Source: Meconema thalassinum
Taxonomy: Eukaryota > Arthropoda > Insecta > Orthoptera > Tettigoniidae
NCBI GenBank assembly: GCA_946902985.2
Contig: OX336388.2
Location: forward strand, 228,244,467-228,308,466
Direction of reading: 5' to 3'
Length of the DNA stretch: 64,000 bases
The notes under the pieces are model-generated. The model searched no databases and was not told where the DNA came from. It was given only the letters and a program-made list of their open reading frames with translations. Made by a program: the position numbers and the translations under genes. This document shows, piece after piece, positions 43,255 to 53,725 of this stretch. Each line of letters begins with the position of its first letter. Within the stretch, counting starts at the first letter, position 1.

Positions 43255-43742
43255 TGTTGAACTCAGAGATCTTGATGCTCTAACTACTTCCGAAGAGGTC
43301 ATGGAAGCTATCCAGAGAACTATTCCAGAGCTCTCTCCAGATACCAAGGTGCTGGTGACGAGGACGAATACGAGGGAAGTGAAGATGGCTGTTGTCACAT
43401 TAACAACTAGTGATGCAGATGTACTCTTGAAGCAAGATCATATTCAAATAGGATGGGTCAATTGCAGGATTAGTCGGAGGATCATGTTATCTCGCTGTTA
43501 CAGATGTCAGGAGTATGGACATGTCGCTAGCAAGTGCAAAGGCACTGATCTAGCTAAGTAAACTTTGCTACAATTGTGGAGGGACTGATCACAAAGCTAG
43601 AGGATGTACGGCCTCGAAGAAATGTGTTCTTTGTGAAGAACGAGGTTTTGACAAAGAGTATTTAGCACATGCTGTTGGACCTGGCCAGTGTAAGGTCTTC
43701 AGGGAGGCTTTGGAGAAAGAAAAGGCTCTGGGGTTCAAATGA
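43255..43742 (+). pseudogene. R1-type LINE ORF1 (Gag-like) C-terminal part
   Basis: The frame gives AIQRTIPELSPDTKVLVTRT and then a CCHC knuckle (CYRCQEYGHVASKC). A frame change near 43555 follows, then a second knuckle (CYNCGGTDHKARGC) and KKCVLCEERG. This is the three-knuckle end of R1/Jockey-group ORF1. The ORF1 stop overlaps the ORF2 start as ATGA at 43739-43742. It is 5'-truncated at the ATT run. Confidence 0.85.
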
Positions 43743-43880
43743 TTCGTGTACTTGAAGCCAATCTACATAGAAGTAAAACAGCCGATGATCTGCTGTATCA
43801 GCCAGTTACAGAGAAGCAAAGTGATCTCTTGTTAATCAGTGAACAGTGTAAAGAAAAAGATAGTTGAGGACAAGTGTTCT
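43739..43880 (+). pseudogene. R1-type LINE ORF2, N-terminal start only
   Basis: The ATG in the ATGA overlap opens MIRVLEANLHRSKTADDLLY followed by EKQSDLLLISEQC. This is the start of the apurinic-type endonuclease domain of R1-clade ORF2. The frame ends after about 40 codons where the internal deletion begins, and 3' UTR sequence follows directly. Confidence 0.85.
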
Positions 43881-43884
43881 AGCA

Positions 43885-44020
43885 TAATATGGTCCTAGCT
43901 TGGAGTAATGTGTTAAAAGGTTCCAGGCTAGGTTCCAGAAGTAACAGGGGGAGTTTTAGTCGGTAGTCTGCCACTCAAGAGCCCGACACTATGTGCGTAA
44001 ATGCATTTCTTCCCCTAAAA

Positions 44021-44080
<60 letters not shown>

Positions 44081-44082
44081 TA
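43885..44082 (+). repeat. R1-type LINE 3' UTR with AAT tail
   Basis: The sequence tggtcctagcttggagtaat to gtgcgtaaatgcatttcttc matches, inverted, 44320-44470. It ends in about 20 AAT units (44020-44082). With the preceding features it forms one LINE copy lacking nearly all of ORF2. Confidence 0.82.
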
Positions 44083-44089
44083 CATCTCC

Positions 44090-44275
44090 ATAATTGGAGA
44101 CAGAGGAGAATTCAGAAACAAAGTTAAGAATACAACATTTAAACTAAATGGAAAGAGGAAGACGGAAACATTGTGGACAGAACAAAGGAAACAGGAGCAC
44201 AGTCAAAAGATGAAGAAATTTTGGGAAGAGAAGAGGAAGAAGGGAAGAGAAGTGAAAATTGTGCCATCTTGAGAT
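44090..44275 (+). pseudogene. LINE-b C-terminal fragment
   Basis: The translation gives FKLNGKRKTETLWTEQRK, then EHSQKMKKFWEEKRKKG and a stop at 44272. It matches the degraded ends at 13592-13681 and 57460-57500. It lies between the two R1-type copies. Confidence 0.6.
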
Positions 44276-44319
44276 ATTTAAGTTCAAGCACTGTCCATAA
44301 GAGCAAGAATGATATATAT

Positions 44320-44510
44320 ATATATATTTTAGGGGAAGAAATGCATTTACGGACAGAGTGTCGGGCTCCTGCTCCTGAGTAGCAGACTACCGACTAAAAC
44401 TCCCCCGTTACTTCTGAACACTAGCCTGGAACCGTTTAGCACATTACTTCAGGCTAGAGTCATTTTATATTTGCCTGTAGGGCACTCTTCCGTAATGAAT
44501 CATCTTCAGT
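44320..44510 (-). repeat. R1-type LINE 3' UTR, inverted copy
   Basis: Inverse partner of 43885-44018 (gcatttacggacagagtgtc, gactaccgactaaaactccc). It ends against a short TA run at about 44312-44328. Confidence 0.82.
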
Positions 44511-44945
44511 GGCGATCCAGATCCGTCTTCTTTGTTCGGAGGATATCTTCAACAAAGCTTGCTACCAGTTTCCAGTTTTCCTCATTTTGTAGCATCACTG
44601 CAACAATATTGTCCGGGGATATCTCTACATCAATGTGATCTTGAAGAGACTGCCTATTTTGGACCCACCGTCCACAAGAGAAGAAGGTGTGATTAGCATT
44701 ATCTAATTCGTTGATACAGTAGATGCAATCTGATGAATCCACCTTCCCCATCTTCTTAAGATAGGAACAGAAGTACCCGTGGCCAGTCAAGGACTGAGTG
44801 AGATAGTAACCAACCTCACCATGTTTCCTCTCTGTCCAAACCTGCACCTGAGGGATCATTCTCTTAGTCCATTGGCTTTGATCTCCTTGCTCCCATTTAA
44901 TCTGCCAATTTTGAAAGTTTGTACTCTTGCCGATCGTCTTGCATT
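44506..44945 (-). pseudogene. R1-type LINE ORF2 C-terminal part
   Basis: Reads NFQNWQIKWEQGDQSQWTKR, then RKHGEVGYYLTQSLTGHG, then the zinc-binding DCIYCINELDNANHTFFSC. This is the C-terminal CCHC region of R1-clade ORF2. The stop at 44506 is followed by the 3' UTR. The copy is 5'-truncated at the AAT microsatellite, about 145 codons remaining. Confidence 0.88.
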
Positions 44946-44946
44946 T

Positions 44947-44950
44947 TGTA

Positions 44951-44997
<47 letters not shown>
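44947..44997. repeat. AAT microsatellite, target of a SINE-2
   Basis: About 16 AAT units. The run resumes at 45335 on the other side of SINE-2. Confidence 0.9.
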
Positions 44998-45000
<3 letters not shown>

Positions 45001-45333
45001 AATGAAATGAAAATCTACAGCCTGCTTCCAGTCTCCGACCGGGTCAGGAATGGAATGAATGAAGCCCCGATCTAGCGGCGAGGATATGAACTGTGCCGGC
45101 TGCCGAGGCCTGACACACTCCTCTGGGGCAATGATTAAATGAATGACAGATGAAAAGAAATGGTAGTGAAGAGTGTTGCTGGAATGACATTGTGACAGGG
45201 AAAATTGGAGTACTCGGAGAAAAACCTGTCTGCCTCCGTTTTGTCCAGCACAGATCTCACATGGAGTGACCGGGATTTGAACCACGGACCCAGCGGTGAG
45301 AGGCCGGCGTGCTGCCACCTAAGCCACGGAGGC
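44998..45333 (-). repeat. SINE-2 full-length copy in an AAT microsatellite
   Basis: Head inverted at 45333 (gcctccgtggcttaggtggc), body as in the 33907 copy. AAT repeats lie on both sides, so the target duplication cannot be told from the microsatellite. Confidence 0.92.
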
Positions 45334-45334
45334 T

Positions 45335-45335
45335 C

Positions 45336-45368
<33 letters not shown>
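45335..45368. repeat. AAT microsatellite (right side of SINE-2)
   Basis: About ten AAT units. Confidence 0.9.
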
Positions 45369-45370
<2 letters not shown>

Positions 45371-45665
45371 TAATTACATCACCAATCGTTATTATCGTGT
45401 TGCAGTGTTGCCTTAGTGATCGAAATTTTATGTTATTCAGTCGGTCAACGGGGTTGTACCCAAATGTAATGGGTGCTTCCCTAATCTCGAAAAAAATTGA
45501 CCAGGTGAACTTCCGTGTTTGTAAGTTTGTGGGGAATGAATATGTGATAGTATTGTTTCTATTATAATTACCGTATTAAAATTTATTATTATTATTATTA
45601 TTATTATTTCATCTCATATCTTCACCATATCGTTGGGTAGAATTCTCCACTTCTTCGGCATTTTT
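45369..45665. other. Unassigned sequence with an ATT run
   Basis: ATT microsatellite at about 45584-45608. No gene recognised. Confidence 0.4.
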
Positions 45666-45669
45666 TGCA

Positions 45670-46140
45670 AGATGGAGTGGAGTTCTCTATACTGGTAGGT
45701 TGAGGAATGAACGAACTATGGAGCAGGTCTCTAAAATAACTACTTTCTGCATACTGGTATGCAGATTATGGTGGAGCCCCAAGTTATCGAGGTTGGCCTT
45801 CAGCGACTTCGGTATGATCCTTGTGGAAGAGATTATCATAGGCAATACAGTGACAAATTCCTGTCGCCACATCTGTCGGATCTCTTCAGCCAGAGGCATG
45901 TAGGCTATTTGGTCACTTTCTCAGCATAACTGTGCTGGATATTATGTGAGTTATTAGGGACTGCGATATCTATTAGAAGAGTTCTCTTCTGCACTTTATC
46001 TATAAGAATAATGTCTGGCCTGTTTGCTGATATAGGTCTATCTGTGATCACTGACCTGTCCCAGAGTAGCTTGTGTGTATCATTCTCCAGAACAGCATCA
46101 GGGATATATTGATAGTAAGGCAGGACTTAGTGCTTCTTTG
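45670..46140 (-). pseudogene. LINE C-terminal nuclease-like fragment
   Basis: The minus strand reads LLWDRSVITDRP, RPDIILIDKVQKRTLLIDIA, then KYMPLAEEIRQMWRQEFV and VPMIISSTRIIP-type residues, ending in SIVRSFLNLPV before the stop at 45687. RPDIxLxDxxxxxxLLIDIAVP is the layout of restriction-like PD-(D/E)xK domains that follow the reverse transcriptase in R2/R4-like elements. The clade assignment is inference. Frames are broken. Confidence 0.65.
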
Positions 46141-46170
46141 TCAGGTTCAGGTGGATTATTATTATTATTA

Positions 46171-46885
46171 TTGTACACTTGCAAACAGGGTTCTCCGTCT
46201 CCCATACAACCAGTTCGCATACCCAGATGATATCAAGGCACCCACTCTATTGTACTCAATAAGCCACCTGTTACATTTGGCTGAGGCGACTAAGCGAAAC
46301 GGAATAACAAAAGACCAACCAGAACCAGCAATAAAAACAAGGACAAAAGAAGAAGACGAAAGAGATGAAGACCGACAATTTGTGATTTGATAATAAACTA
46401 CCAAGCTAGCTTTATTCCCACAGAATGTAATATATCGACCTCCTCTCAAATCCCACCGCCCTCTTGACGGTGATAGTTCATTGTGTAATGCACCAGAACT
46501 GCTCCTCCCACAGCATTGCTTTTGCTTTGCTACCACTACTGCTGTAGCGCTTTCCGCTTGTCAACTGTCTTAAATGGAGAACAAATGACATACTAACTAA
46601 TAACGCATAACAAGGCTTCAATGACGGGAATAGAAACCTGAGAGAACGAACTGACTTTGTGCCTCTTTTTATTCTCTTTCTGACCTTCTCGTAACCTTTT
46701 CCCCTGGTGGACACCCACTTCCTGCCAATACAATGGACAAGACACAACAGTAAAAGGGGGAATAGTGTTCTTATTTTTCGATCAGAAAAAGTAAATCTGA
46801 ATTAACTCTTTTGTCATCTTGTATTGTGTGGTGTTCCCATTTTACAATCAGTGCACCTGCTTTGGCGGACGGGAATAGCCTATAT
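46171..46885. other. Unassigned sequence
   Basis: A plus-strand open frame ending at 46390 has plausible composition (LPYNQFAYPDDIKAPTLLYS) but no domain I recognise. An ATT run precedes it at about 46152-46170. Confidence 0.3.
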
Positions 46886-47650
46886 GGGATAGTAGTCTCT
46901 ATATTAACCTTCCCCAGGGGCTCACATCTAGTGGGACGTGGGTTGGCGACCACGGTGCCCCAGCTGAGTCCTGCATTGCTTCCACTTACTTGTGCCGGGC
47001 TCCTCTCCGTCTTCTTTCCTGTCGACCTCACTTGGTCAACTCTTGTACTCTTCCGACCCTGACGGTATTAGGGTATCCGAGGCCTAGGGAGTCTCTTCAT
47101 TTCCCGCCTTAATTGGCCCTTGTCTCATCTTTTGTGATACCCTCCTTCTGCGAGGGGTCAGCCTTCTTTTTCTTTTCATATAATTTCCTGCCTTCTTCTG
47201 AAGGCACTCAAGGAGGCAGGGTGTGTGTCACCCCACCACTTCTGGTACACCCTGGATATCGCTACACCCTCAAGGGCTCACGGCTGGTGAGTTCGGGAGT
47301 TGGCGACCCCGAGGGATTCCTGAGCTGGGTCCGGTTTCCCCCTTTTGTCCCTTCCCTGTGGGGTGGACCCTCTCCTCTTTCACTTTCCTATCTGCCTTTT
47401 ATGGCTCTCCTTCTTTCCAAGTCCCTCAATCCGCATTCTTCGAGGGTTGAGGGCATTTCTTTTCCTCCTGTCCTTTATTTGCCTTATTCTCCTTTTGTTT
47501 TCCATTTCTTCTTCTAGTATGTAAGTTAGTAGTTAGTTTTTAGTAATAGTTTGCATTCTTTTTTCTCATCTTCACGATCACCCAAACCATTAGTGGCCGA
47601 TAACCTAGATGTTAGTCCGCTTAAAACTAGAATTATCATCATCATAATCT
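46886..47650 (+). repeat. GR repeat, full copy with 3' tail
   Basis: Runs from cagctgagtcctgcattgct through ccttaattggcccttgtctc, ctacaccctcaagggctcac and gccttattctccttttg to gtggccgataacctagatg, then an atcatcatcat tail. Two blocks starting ggggctcac / agggctcac with gttggcgaccac / gttggcgaccccg about 355 bp apart show an internal duplication. The 134-codon open frame at 47113-47517 has a same-length counterpart at 52599-53003. Confidence 0.8.
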
Positions 47651-47783
47651 ATATTAACCACCTGTCATGAGGACAGTTTACGCTTTCAAAGAAGCTGAGA
47701 GTTGAATCTTTCAGCCAAATTTCGGAGAATTTTCCTGCCGAAGTGCTAGTATTTCTAAAATTGAAAATATTATATACGTATCT

Positions 47784-48119
47784 GGAGCCTCCGTGGCTTA
47801 GGCGGCAGCACGCCGGCCTCTCATCGCTGGGTCCGTGGTTCAAATCCCGGTCACTCCATGTGAGATCTGTGCTGGACAAAACGGAGGCAGACAGGTTTTT
47901 CTCCGGGTACTCCGGTTTTCCTTGCCACAATTTCATTCCAGCAACACTCTCCACTATCATTTCATTTCATCTGTCATTCATTTAATCATTGCCCCAGGGG
48001 AGTGCGTCAGGCCTCGGCAGCCGGCACAGTTCATATCCTCGCCGCTAGATGGGGGCTTCAATCATTCCATTCCTGACCCGGTCGGAGACTGGAAGCAGCC
48101 AGTGGATTTCATTTTCATT
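47784..48119 (+). repeat. SINE-2 full-length copy with 9-bp target duplication
   Basis: Standard head, body and TTTTCATT tail. Direct repeats tacgtatct at 47775-47783 and 48120-48128. Confidence 0.94.
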
Positions 48120-48234
48120 TACGTATCTACTTGACGTAATGTGTTGGTTAACATTTTAAGCAATTTAAAACAAAAAACATTAACAAGTAAAGTGTACAAA
48201 TGAAAAAACATCTAGAGATAAAAATTATAAAAAT

Positions 48235-48236
48235 AA

Positions 48237-48270
<34 letters not shown>

Positions 48271-48648
48271 TCGTATGAAATTGAGTACCGGGTGCAGGCT
48301 TTGTTATTTGACACCCAGAGGATAGCTTGCATGTCGAATTTCGTTGTTCCATGAAGCACTATGAAAGTCAAGGAGGTTAGATATCTAAGCTCCTTGAACA
48401 CTAGCCTATAGCGCTTTCTAGTAGAGAAATGAGGAACTTTGTGTTGTAGGAAACTCCCAAGATTAATTTTGCCATTATGAACTCGGCCTTCTGAATTCAA
48501 ATGGGTTCTTTGACATGCCAACGTCGTATGACAAGGTGTCGTAATTTTTGCCGCCTTTCAAAAATCACTTATCAAGGCCAGGAGCGAACCAGCAAGCTTG
48601 GGATTGGTAGTCCGACACGATATCCACTCACCCACCGTGGCAAGCATA
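48235..48648 (-). repeat. SINE-4 copy, AAT tail
   Basis: Inverse of the 32030 copy. It has an AAT tail at 48237-48272, tgttatttgacacccagagg, and an inverted head ending in ccaccgtggc at about 48645 with box B near 48580-48592. A small internal insertion relative to 32030 makes it longer. Confidence 0.83.
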
Positions 48649-48714
48649 AAAAGAAAATGAAAATAATAAAAGAAATATATAAATTGAAATAATAAACATA
48701 ACTATAAAATAATT

Positions 48715-49047
48715 GAAATGAAAATCCACAGCCTGCTTCCAGTCTCCGACCGGGTCAGGAATGGAATGAATGAAGCCCCCATCTAGCGGCGAGGATATGA
48801 ACTGTGCCGGCTGCCGAGGCCTGACGCACTCCTCTTGGGCAATGATTAAATGAATGACAGATGAAATGAAATGATAGTGGAGAGTGTTGCTGGAATGAAA
48901 TTTTGACAGGGAAAACCGAAGTACCCGGAGTAAAACCTGTCTGCCTCCGTTTTGTCCAGCACAGATCTCACATGGAGTGACCGGGATTTGAACCACGGAC
49001 CCAGCGGTGAGAGGCCGGCGTGCTTCCGCCTAAGCCACGGAGGCTTC
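48715..49047 (-). repeat. SINE-2 full-length copy with 10-bp target duplication
   Basis: Head inverted at 49047. Direct repeats taaaataatt at 48705-48714 and 49048-49057. Confidence 0.94.
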
Positions 49048-49057
49048 TAAAATAATT

Positions 49058-49660
49058 ACAAAAATCAATTTAAAATTAATAGTTAATCAAAATTAAATCT
49101 ATAAGAACATAAATTGAAAATAAATCATAAATTCATAAACATTAAAATTAGAGAAACAAAACATAAAAGTATTAAGAATTATAATTTAAACAATTCAAAT
49201 GTAAAAAGAAAAGAAAGAAATAGTTTTGCCCTATAAAGGGTCAACAGTAATGGGAATACGATAGCGAATACATTTTTGGGCGTATTTACTAAGGCCGTAC
49301 ATATCATTGGATGTTTCGATTAATTAGTATAATTCGAATATTCCTTAATTTTGAAATTCGAAAAAATATTCCAATTTTCGCATCTTGTTATTGACCGAAT
49401 ACTTGGAATCATTCGAGTACTCGAGTATTTCGAATAATCGATTATCAAAATAAATGGACCTATCAAATATTTGAATTCTTCGAAGATGCTAAGGACCTGA
49501 AAATTACAGCAATATGTCTGAAGAAATGTGCCCAGAGGACGAGTTGATCGAAGCAGGGGCGAACGCAAGGTGTCGGCTTGGGAGGGATACCTTCTCCAGT
49601 CAGTCTGAGCCTGATAGATCCTTAAATAAATAGGTTATCATTCAAAACAAGCGTCACTTG
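49058..49660. other. AT-rich spacer, no feature seen
   Basis: Contains cgaatattcc and tattcgaataa-type palindromic scraps around 49320-49480 but nothing I can classify. Confidence 0.4.
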
Positions 49661-49664
49661 TTAT

Positions 49665-49985
49665 CTCTTTCTTCCTTTCTTCCTTCCTTCCTTCCTTTTT
49701 TTCTTTCTTGCTGTCTGTCTTCCCTTTCTGTCTTCCTTCCTTCTTTGTTTGTTTGTTTCTTTCCTTCTTTCCTTCTTTGATTCTTTCTTTCCTGATGTCT
49801 GTCTTTCTTTCTGTCTTCTTTCTTTCTTCCTTCCTTCCTTTCTTTCTTTCTTTCTCTCTTTCTTTCTTTCTTTCCATCGTTCCGTCCTTTTTCTGTATTT
49901 CTTCTTTTCTTTTTCCGTCTTTATTTCTTTCTTTGTTTGTTTCTTGCTCGCTTTCTGTTTTTCCGTCTTTCTATCTTTCTTTCTA
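49665..49985. repeat. Polypyrimidine tract (TTTC/TTCC units)
   Basis: About 320 bases of imperfect ttcctttctttc units, almost purine-free on the plus strand. The overlapping open frames (49638-49877 minus, KKERK-type; 49708-49994 plus, FFLSF-type) are artefacts of this composition. Confidence 0.93.
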
Positions 49986-50328
49986 AGACAGTGAAAAATT
50001 TACACTAGTTAATTATCAAAGCAAATTGTAAATTATATTCTTACTACCGAGCAACAATACCTTAATATCTGCTGTTTTTATAAGTAGGTTTTCTTCCTGA
50101 TCAAGTTTTAATGTAGTGATATGGTTAACTATTGGTTCCCACCACCTTAAGTGTCCGAAAGCCCTCTCACAGGAGAGCGGGGCTCAAGAGATATTGTGCC
50201 TGAAGAGAAGTATGATATTTCACTTTATCGAAAAAGCCCCGCCCATTTCCACCCTCTTGGTCCAAGTTTGCCCTTTACTGATCTCCACCGAGATGTTGAA
50301 TGGTTATATTGTTTGTGTACATTTGAAT
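49986..50328. other. Unassigned sequence
   Basis: No gene or repeat recognised. Confidence 0.4.
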
Positions 50329-50336
50329 GTGATTAG

Positions 50337-51166
50337 TAGGGCTCGGATTTTTAGGTGCTAAAATTTGGGAAAATATTTATTTTTTATGTATTAAAAATAC
50401 CTAAAATATGTGACAAGAAAGTAGAAATATGTAATAATAATTTAGTTTATTAATGAGAATATTAACAATATGCAGCACTCACGATTGCAATTTACTCTAT
50501 GCCTCACTGACTGCTGAAGCATTACAATACACGACGTGATACATCTTCAGGTTGTCCATCACAAATGACCGACGATTATCGCGAAACACTTCTTCTGAAG
50601 GCGCGAATCTGCGGCAATATGTTTCTTGCCCTTGAAGTGTTGTGTAACTTGAGATCGCTGTTCAGCCTTGATTGCTTTCCCACATGGTTGGCACAACAGA
50701 ACGTCCCCATCAGAAGTAAAATTATCTTTAAATTCTGCAACAGACGATATCTTGTAGTTGTTTTTAATTTAGACATCGTAGAACTGCCTTACACTGAAAT
50801 GAACTGCATGTGAGTGACACTGGTTCCAGATAGGTTTAGCACGTGGTGCAATATGGCTATGTATAAGGAAATCCCCGCCTTCCACAGTGAGTGGCACGGG
50901 GCGAAAAGTTAAGAATACCACAGTTGCAAGCTGACCTACGCTCTGCATGAAGATTAGATAGCGCCCAGGTTTTTCCCCGGTGAAGTAACACAGAACAAAA
51001 ATGCAATAAACTGAAAGATCTAGCATATTGATTTTAAAAAAATGTAAATATTGTCTTTTTATGTGCTAATAAGTGAAAATCAGGAATTTATGTATTTATA
51101 AAAAAAAATCCTTAAAATATGTATTTACATGGAAAAATATGTATTTACCTAAAAATCCGAGCCCAA
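50337..51166. mobile_element. hAT-like nonautonomous element with perfect 8-bp target duplication
   Basis: Terminal inverted repeats TAGGGCTCGGATTTTTAGGT (50337) and inverse TTGGGCTCGGATTTTTAGGT (51166) are flanked by gtgattag at 50329-50336 and 51167-51174. An 8-bp duplication is diagnostic of the hAT superfamily. The subterminal regions are AT-rich with tatgtattt motifs. The 830-bp interior has no recognisable transposase; the open frame at 50565-50813 is unassigned. Confidence 0.93.
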
Positions 51167-51174
51167 GTGATTAG

Positions 51175-52330
51175 AGTCTAATGGCGGTAGTTATTGTGTC
51201 CACTAGAGAGTGATATATATGGACATATAAACATTTCATGTAAACTTTCGAACTATCGGTGGTTTTGGGGTCTGAAGGATGTAAAAAGCGAATATATGTC
51301 GAACATTTCATGGAGTCGTAACATGGTACCCATTGCAATAGTCAGCTTTATAATTAAATCTGCCTAAAAGTTTAGAATAAGCATAATTTCTAACTTTTGA
51401 AAGCTCCATGTAAGGTCCTGGTGAGAGAAGACGCCAAAAGGAAGTCTCTGCACTGTAAAAAAAAAAGTCTATAGGATATATTTGAGAGCATCCGGTTTCT
51501 TAAGTTCGTGTCTTGATCTAATTTCCCTCGCAAGACCTCATTTTCTGTGTGTCAGCTGTTGACAATCATACTTTTCCTCCATCAAGATTCTTCTAACCCT
51601 CCATAAAATATCTTAAAATTGAATAACTTTCTCTTTTATGACTTTAACACTCAAAAAGATCAGAAATAAATAAGCCTAATTTTCAAATGAAATCCTCTCA
51701 TACAACACTGTATAATCTCCATGCCATTTGGCAGTAGTATCACTATAATTATCTCAAAAGACTATAATGAGGAATCCTCTCCAACAAAAGCATTCCAATT
51801 TTAAAAACATTTCGAATTAAGGAAAGACAAAAGAAAGATACAGAACAGCTGATTCGGTTAACAATACGATTACTTCTGATCCTCCTAATCTTTCTTTCTG
51901 TCTAGGCATTTAAAACTGTCAACTTGTACGTAATTATAATCTTTTAGTTGTGTGTATATATTTTGTGCTGGTAATGCAGTAACTGTTCAAGGTCTGAGAA
52001 GCCGATTATTGAGGGGAAAGAAAAAGACGAAAGAGGTTAGGCGAATTAAATAATTCCTCCAAATTACGTTCAGAGACAGATGGCGCATTGCGTGCGTGGT
52101 ATGGCAAGAATTAGTGAGCACAAAACCTGCTGAAATTAACAAGTTTGGTTGATATTTGTGACACCTGATTGGGGTAAAAAAATTGAATGTTTATTGTTTG
52201 GAATGTAACAGTCAATTATTCATTGTATTATTTTATACATTATGGCCAACATTGGACCGCTGCAATCAATTATACATAGCCTTAACCAAGTTAGTTCTTC
52301 TACTTTGATAATGGGTTTTCATCCTCTCAG
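51175..52330. other. No feature seen
   Basis: More than 1.1 kb of AT-rich sequence without an assignable gene or repeat. Confidence 0.4.
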
Positions 52331-52470
52331 ATGTTGGTTGGTTCTTTAGTTTAGGGGCTGCAACAACGCGGTCATGTAGCCCCGTGTACTTTGGGTGTGT
52401 ATAGAATCTGTCTGATAACCGGTGTTAATTGTGATCGCTGTATTAGTGTGTGTATCTGTTTTTAATGCAA
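52331..52470 (-). repeat. SINE-1 tail fragment
   Basis: ggttggttctttagtttagg, cagccccgtg-type core and tctgataaccggtgttaatt are shared with other SINE-1 copies. It is truncated before the body by the adjoining GR repeat. Confidence 0.78.
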
Positions 52471-52483
52471 GTAATGATGATGA

Positions 52484-53195
52484 TAATTGTTATTTTAAGG
52501 GGCCTAACATCTAGGTTATCGGCCCCTAATGGATTGGGTGATACTGAAGATGATAATGAAATGTAAACTATAACTAAAACTAACTACTAACTTATATACT
52601 AATAGAAGAAATGGACAACAAAAGGAGAATAAGTCAAATAAAGGACAGGAGGAAAAGAAATGCCCTCAACCCTCGAAGAAAGCGGATTGAGGGACTTGGA
52701 AGGAAGGAGAGCCATAAAAGGCAGATAGGAAAGTGAAGGAGGAGAGGGTCCGCCCCACAGGTAATGGACAAAAGGGGGAAACCGTACCAAGCTCAGGAAT
52801 CCCTCGGGGTCGCCAACTCCCGAACTCACCAACCGTGAGCCCCTGAGGGTGTAGCAATATCCAGGGTGCACCAGAAGTGGTGGGGCTACACACACCCTGC
52901 CTCCTTGAGGGCCTTGAGCAGAAGGCAGGAGATAACAGGAAAAGAAAAAGAAGGCTGACCCCTCGCAGAAGGAGGGTATCAGAAAAGATGAGACAAGGGC
53001 CAATTAAGGCGGGAAAGGAAGAGACTCCCTAGGCCTCGTTAGAGAACAAGAGTTGACCAAGTGAGGTCGACAGGAAAGAAGACGGAGAGGAGCCAGGCAC
53101 AAGTAAGTGGAAGCAATGTCGGACTCAGCTGGGGCCCCGTGGTCGACAACCCACGTCCCACAAGATGTGAGCCCCTGTGAGGTAATGCAAGTAAG
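52484..53195 (-). repeat. GR repeat, full copy with 3' tail
   Basis: gatgatgataattgttattt tail, ggcctaacatctaggttatc, then the full GR body to cccacgtcccacaagatg near 53165. Its 134-codon frame (52599-53003) is similar in length and content to 47113-47517, but many differences change the amino acid. Confidence 0.8.
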
Positions 53196-53429
53196 GAAAC
53201 TCGTGCAGTGTCCAATGCCCGCCGCCATGAAAATACGCAAAATTTTCTTTAGAACGGCTAATGAAATTATAGGAGTTGAATATTTTATCGCTAGAATGTG
53301 TTATTGCATTTCTTCAGTAGTGCCAACATTATTGGTTTTGCCGCCAGTTTGAAACATGGAATCCTTGCGATATGGATTGTGGAAGTCGTGAGATAACTAT
53401 CACCAGTTTAAATGGTTTTGCATAGACCG

Positions 53430-53683
53430 ATATCTTCATCCAGACCAATGGTTTTCGCCTAGCCAACAATGGTTAGGTAGCGGGCCGCGTTAGCTAATAT
53501 AAACAACCCTGGGCTATTTCCAGCACAGTGGGGGTAGTCACGCACCAATAATCATTATACAGGCCAATGGTTATTTCAACAATAATTTCGTTCGGAGAGT
53601 CGCCAAACCTCGCAACAGGGGATTCTGGTGAAGTAAAGTTGGCAGCATTGCCTAATCCAACATGGCGACGTATTTTTTTCTTG
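53430..53683 (+). promoter_or_regulatory. CCAAT-rich segment followed by an ATG and splice donor: possible first exon
   Basis: Three CCAAT boxes (53445, 53545, 53564) precede ATGGCGACG at 53662. The short open stretch (M-A-T-Y-F-F-L) runs into ggtaagtt, a good donor at 53684. This would make a first coding exon of 22 nt. Against this, aatccaacatggcgac is also a typical phrase of the AE core and gttggcagcattg occurs just upstream, so it may be an old AE fragment. No downstream exon was found. Confidence 0.25.
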
Positions 53684-53725
53684 GTAAGTTTATTAATTGA
53701 AAGTTAATGTTGACAATTTCATTAT

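Noticed and set aside
49638..49994. Lysine/arginine/glutamate-rich minus frame and phenylalanine/serine-rich plus frames
   Set aside because: They come from a polypyrimidine tract.
52599..53003. 134-codon frames in GR copies as real genes
   Set aside because: They lie wholly inside a repeat and differ at many residues between copies. Kept only as a point to test.
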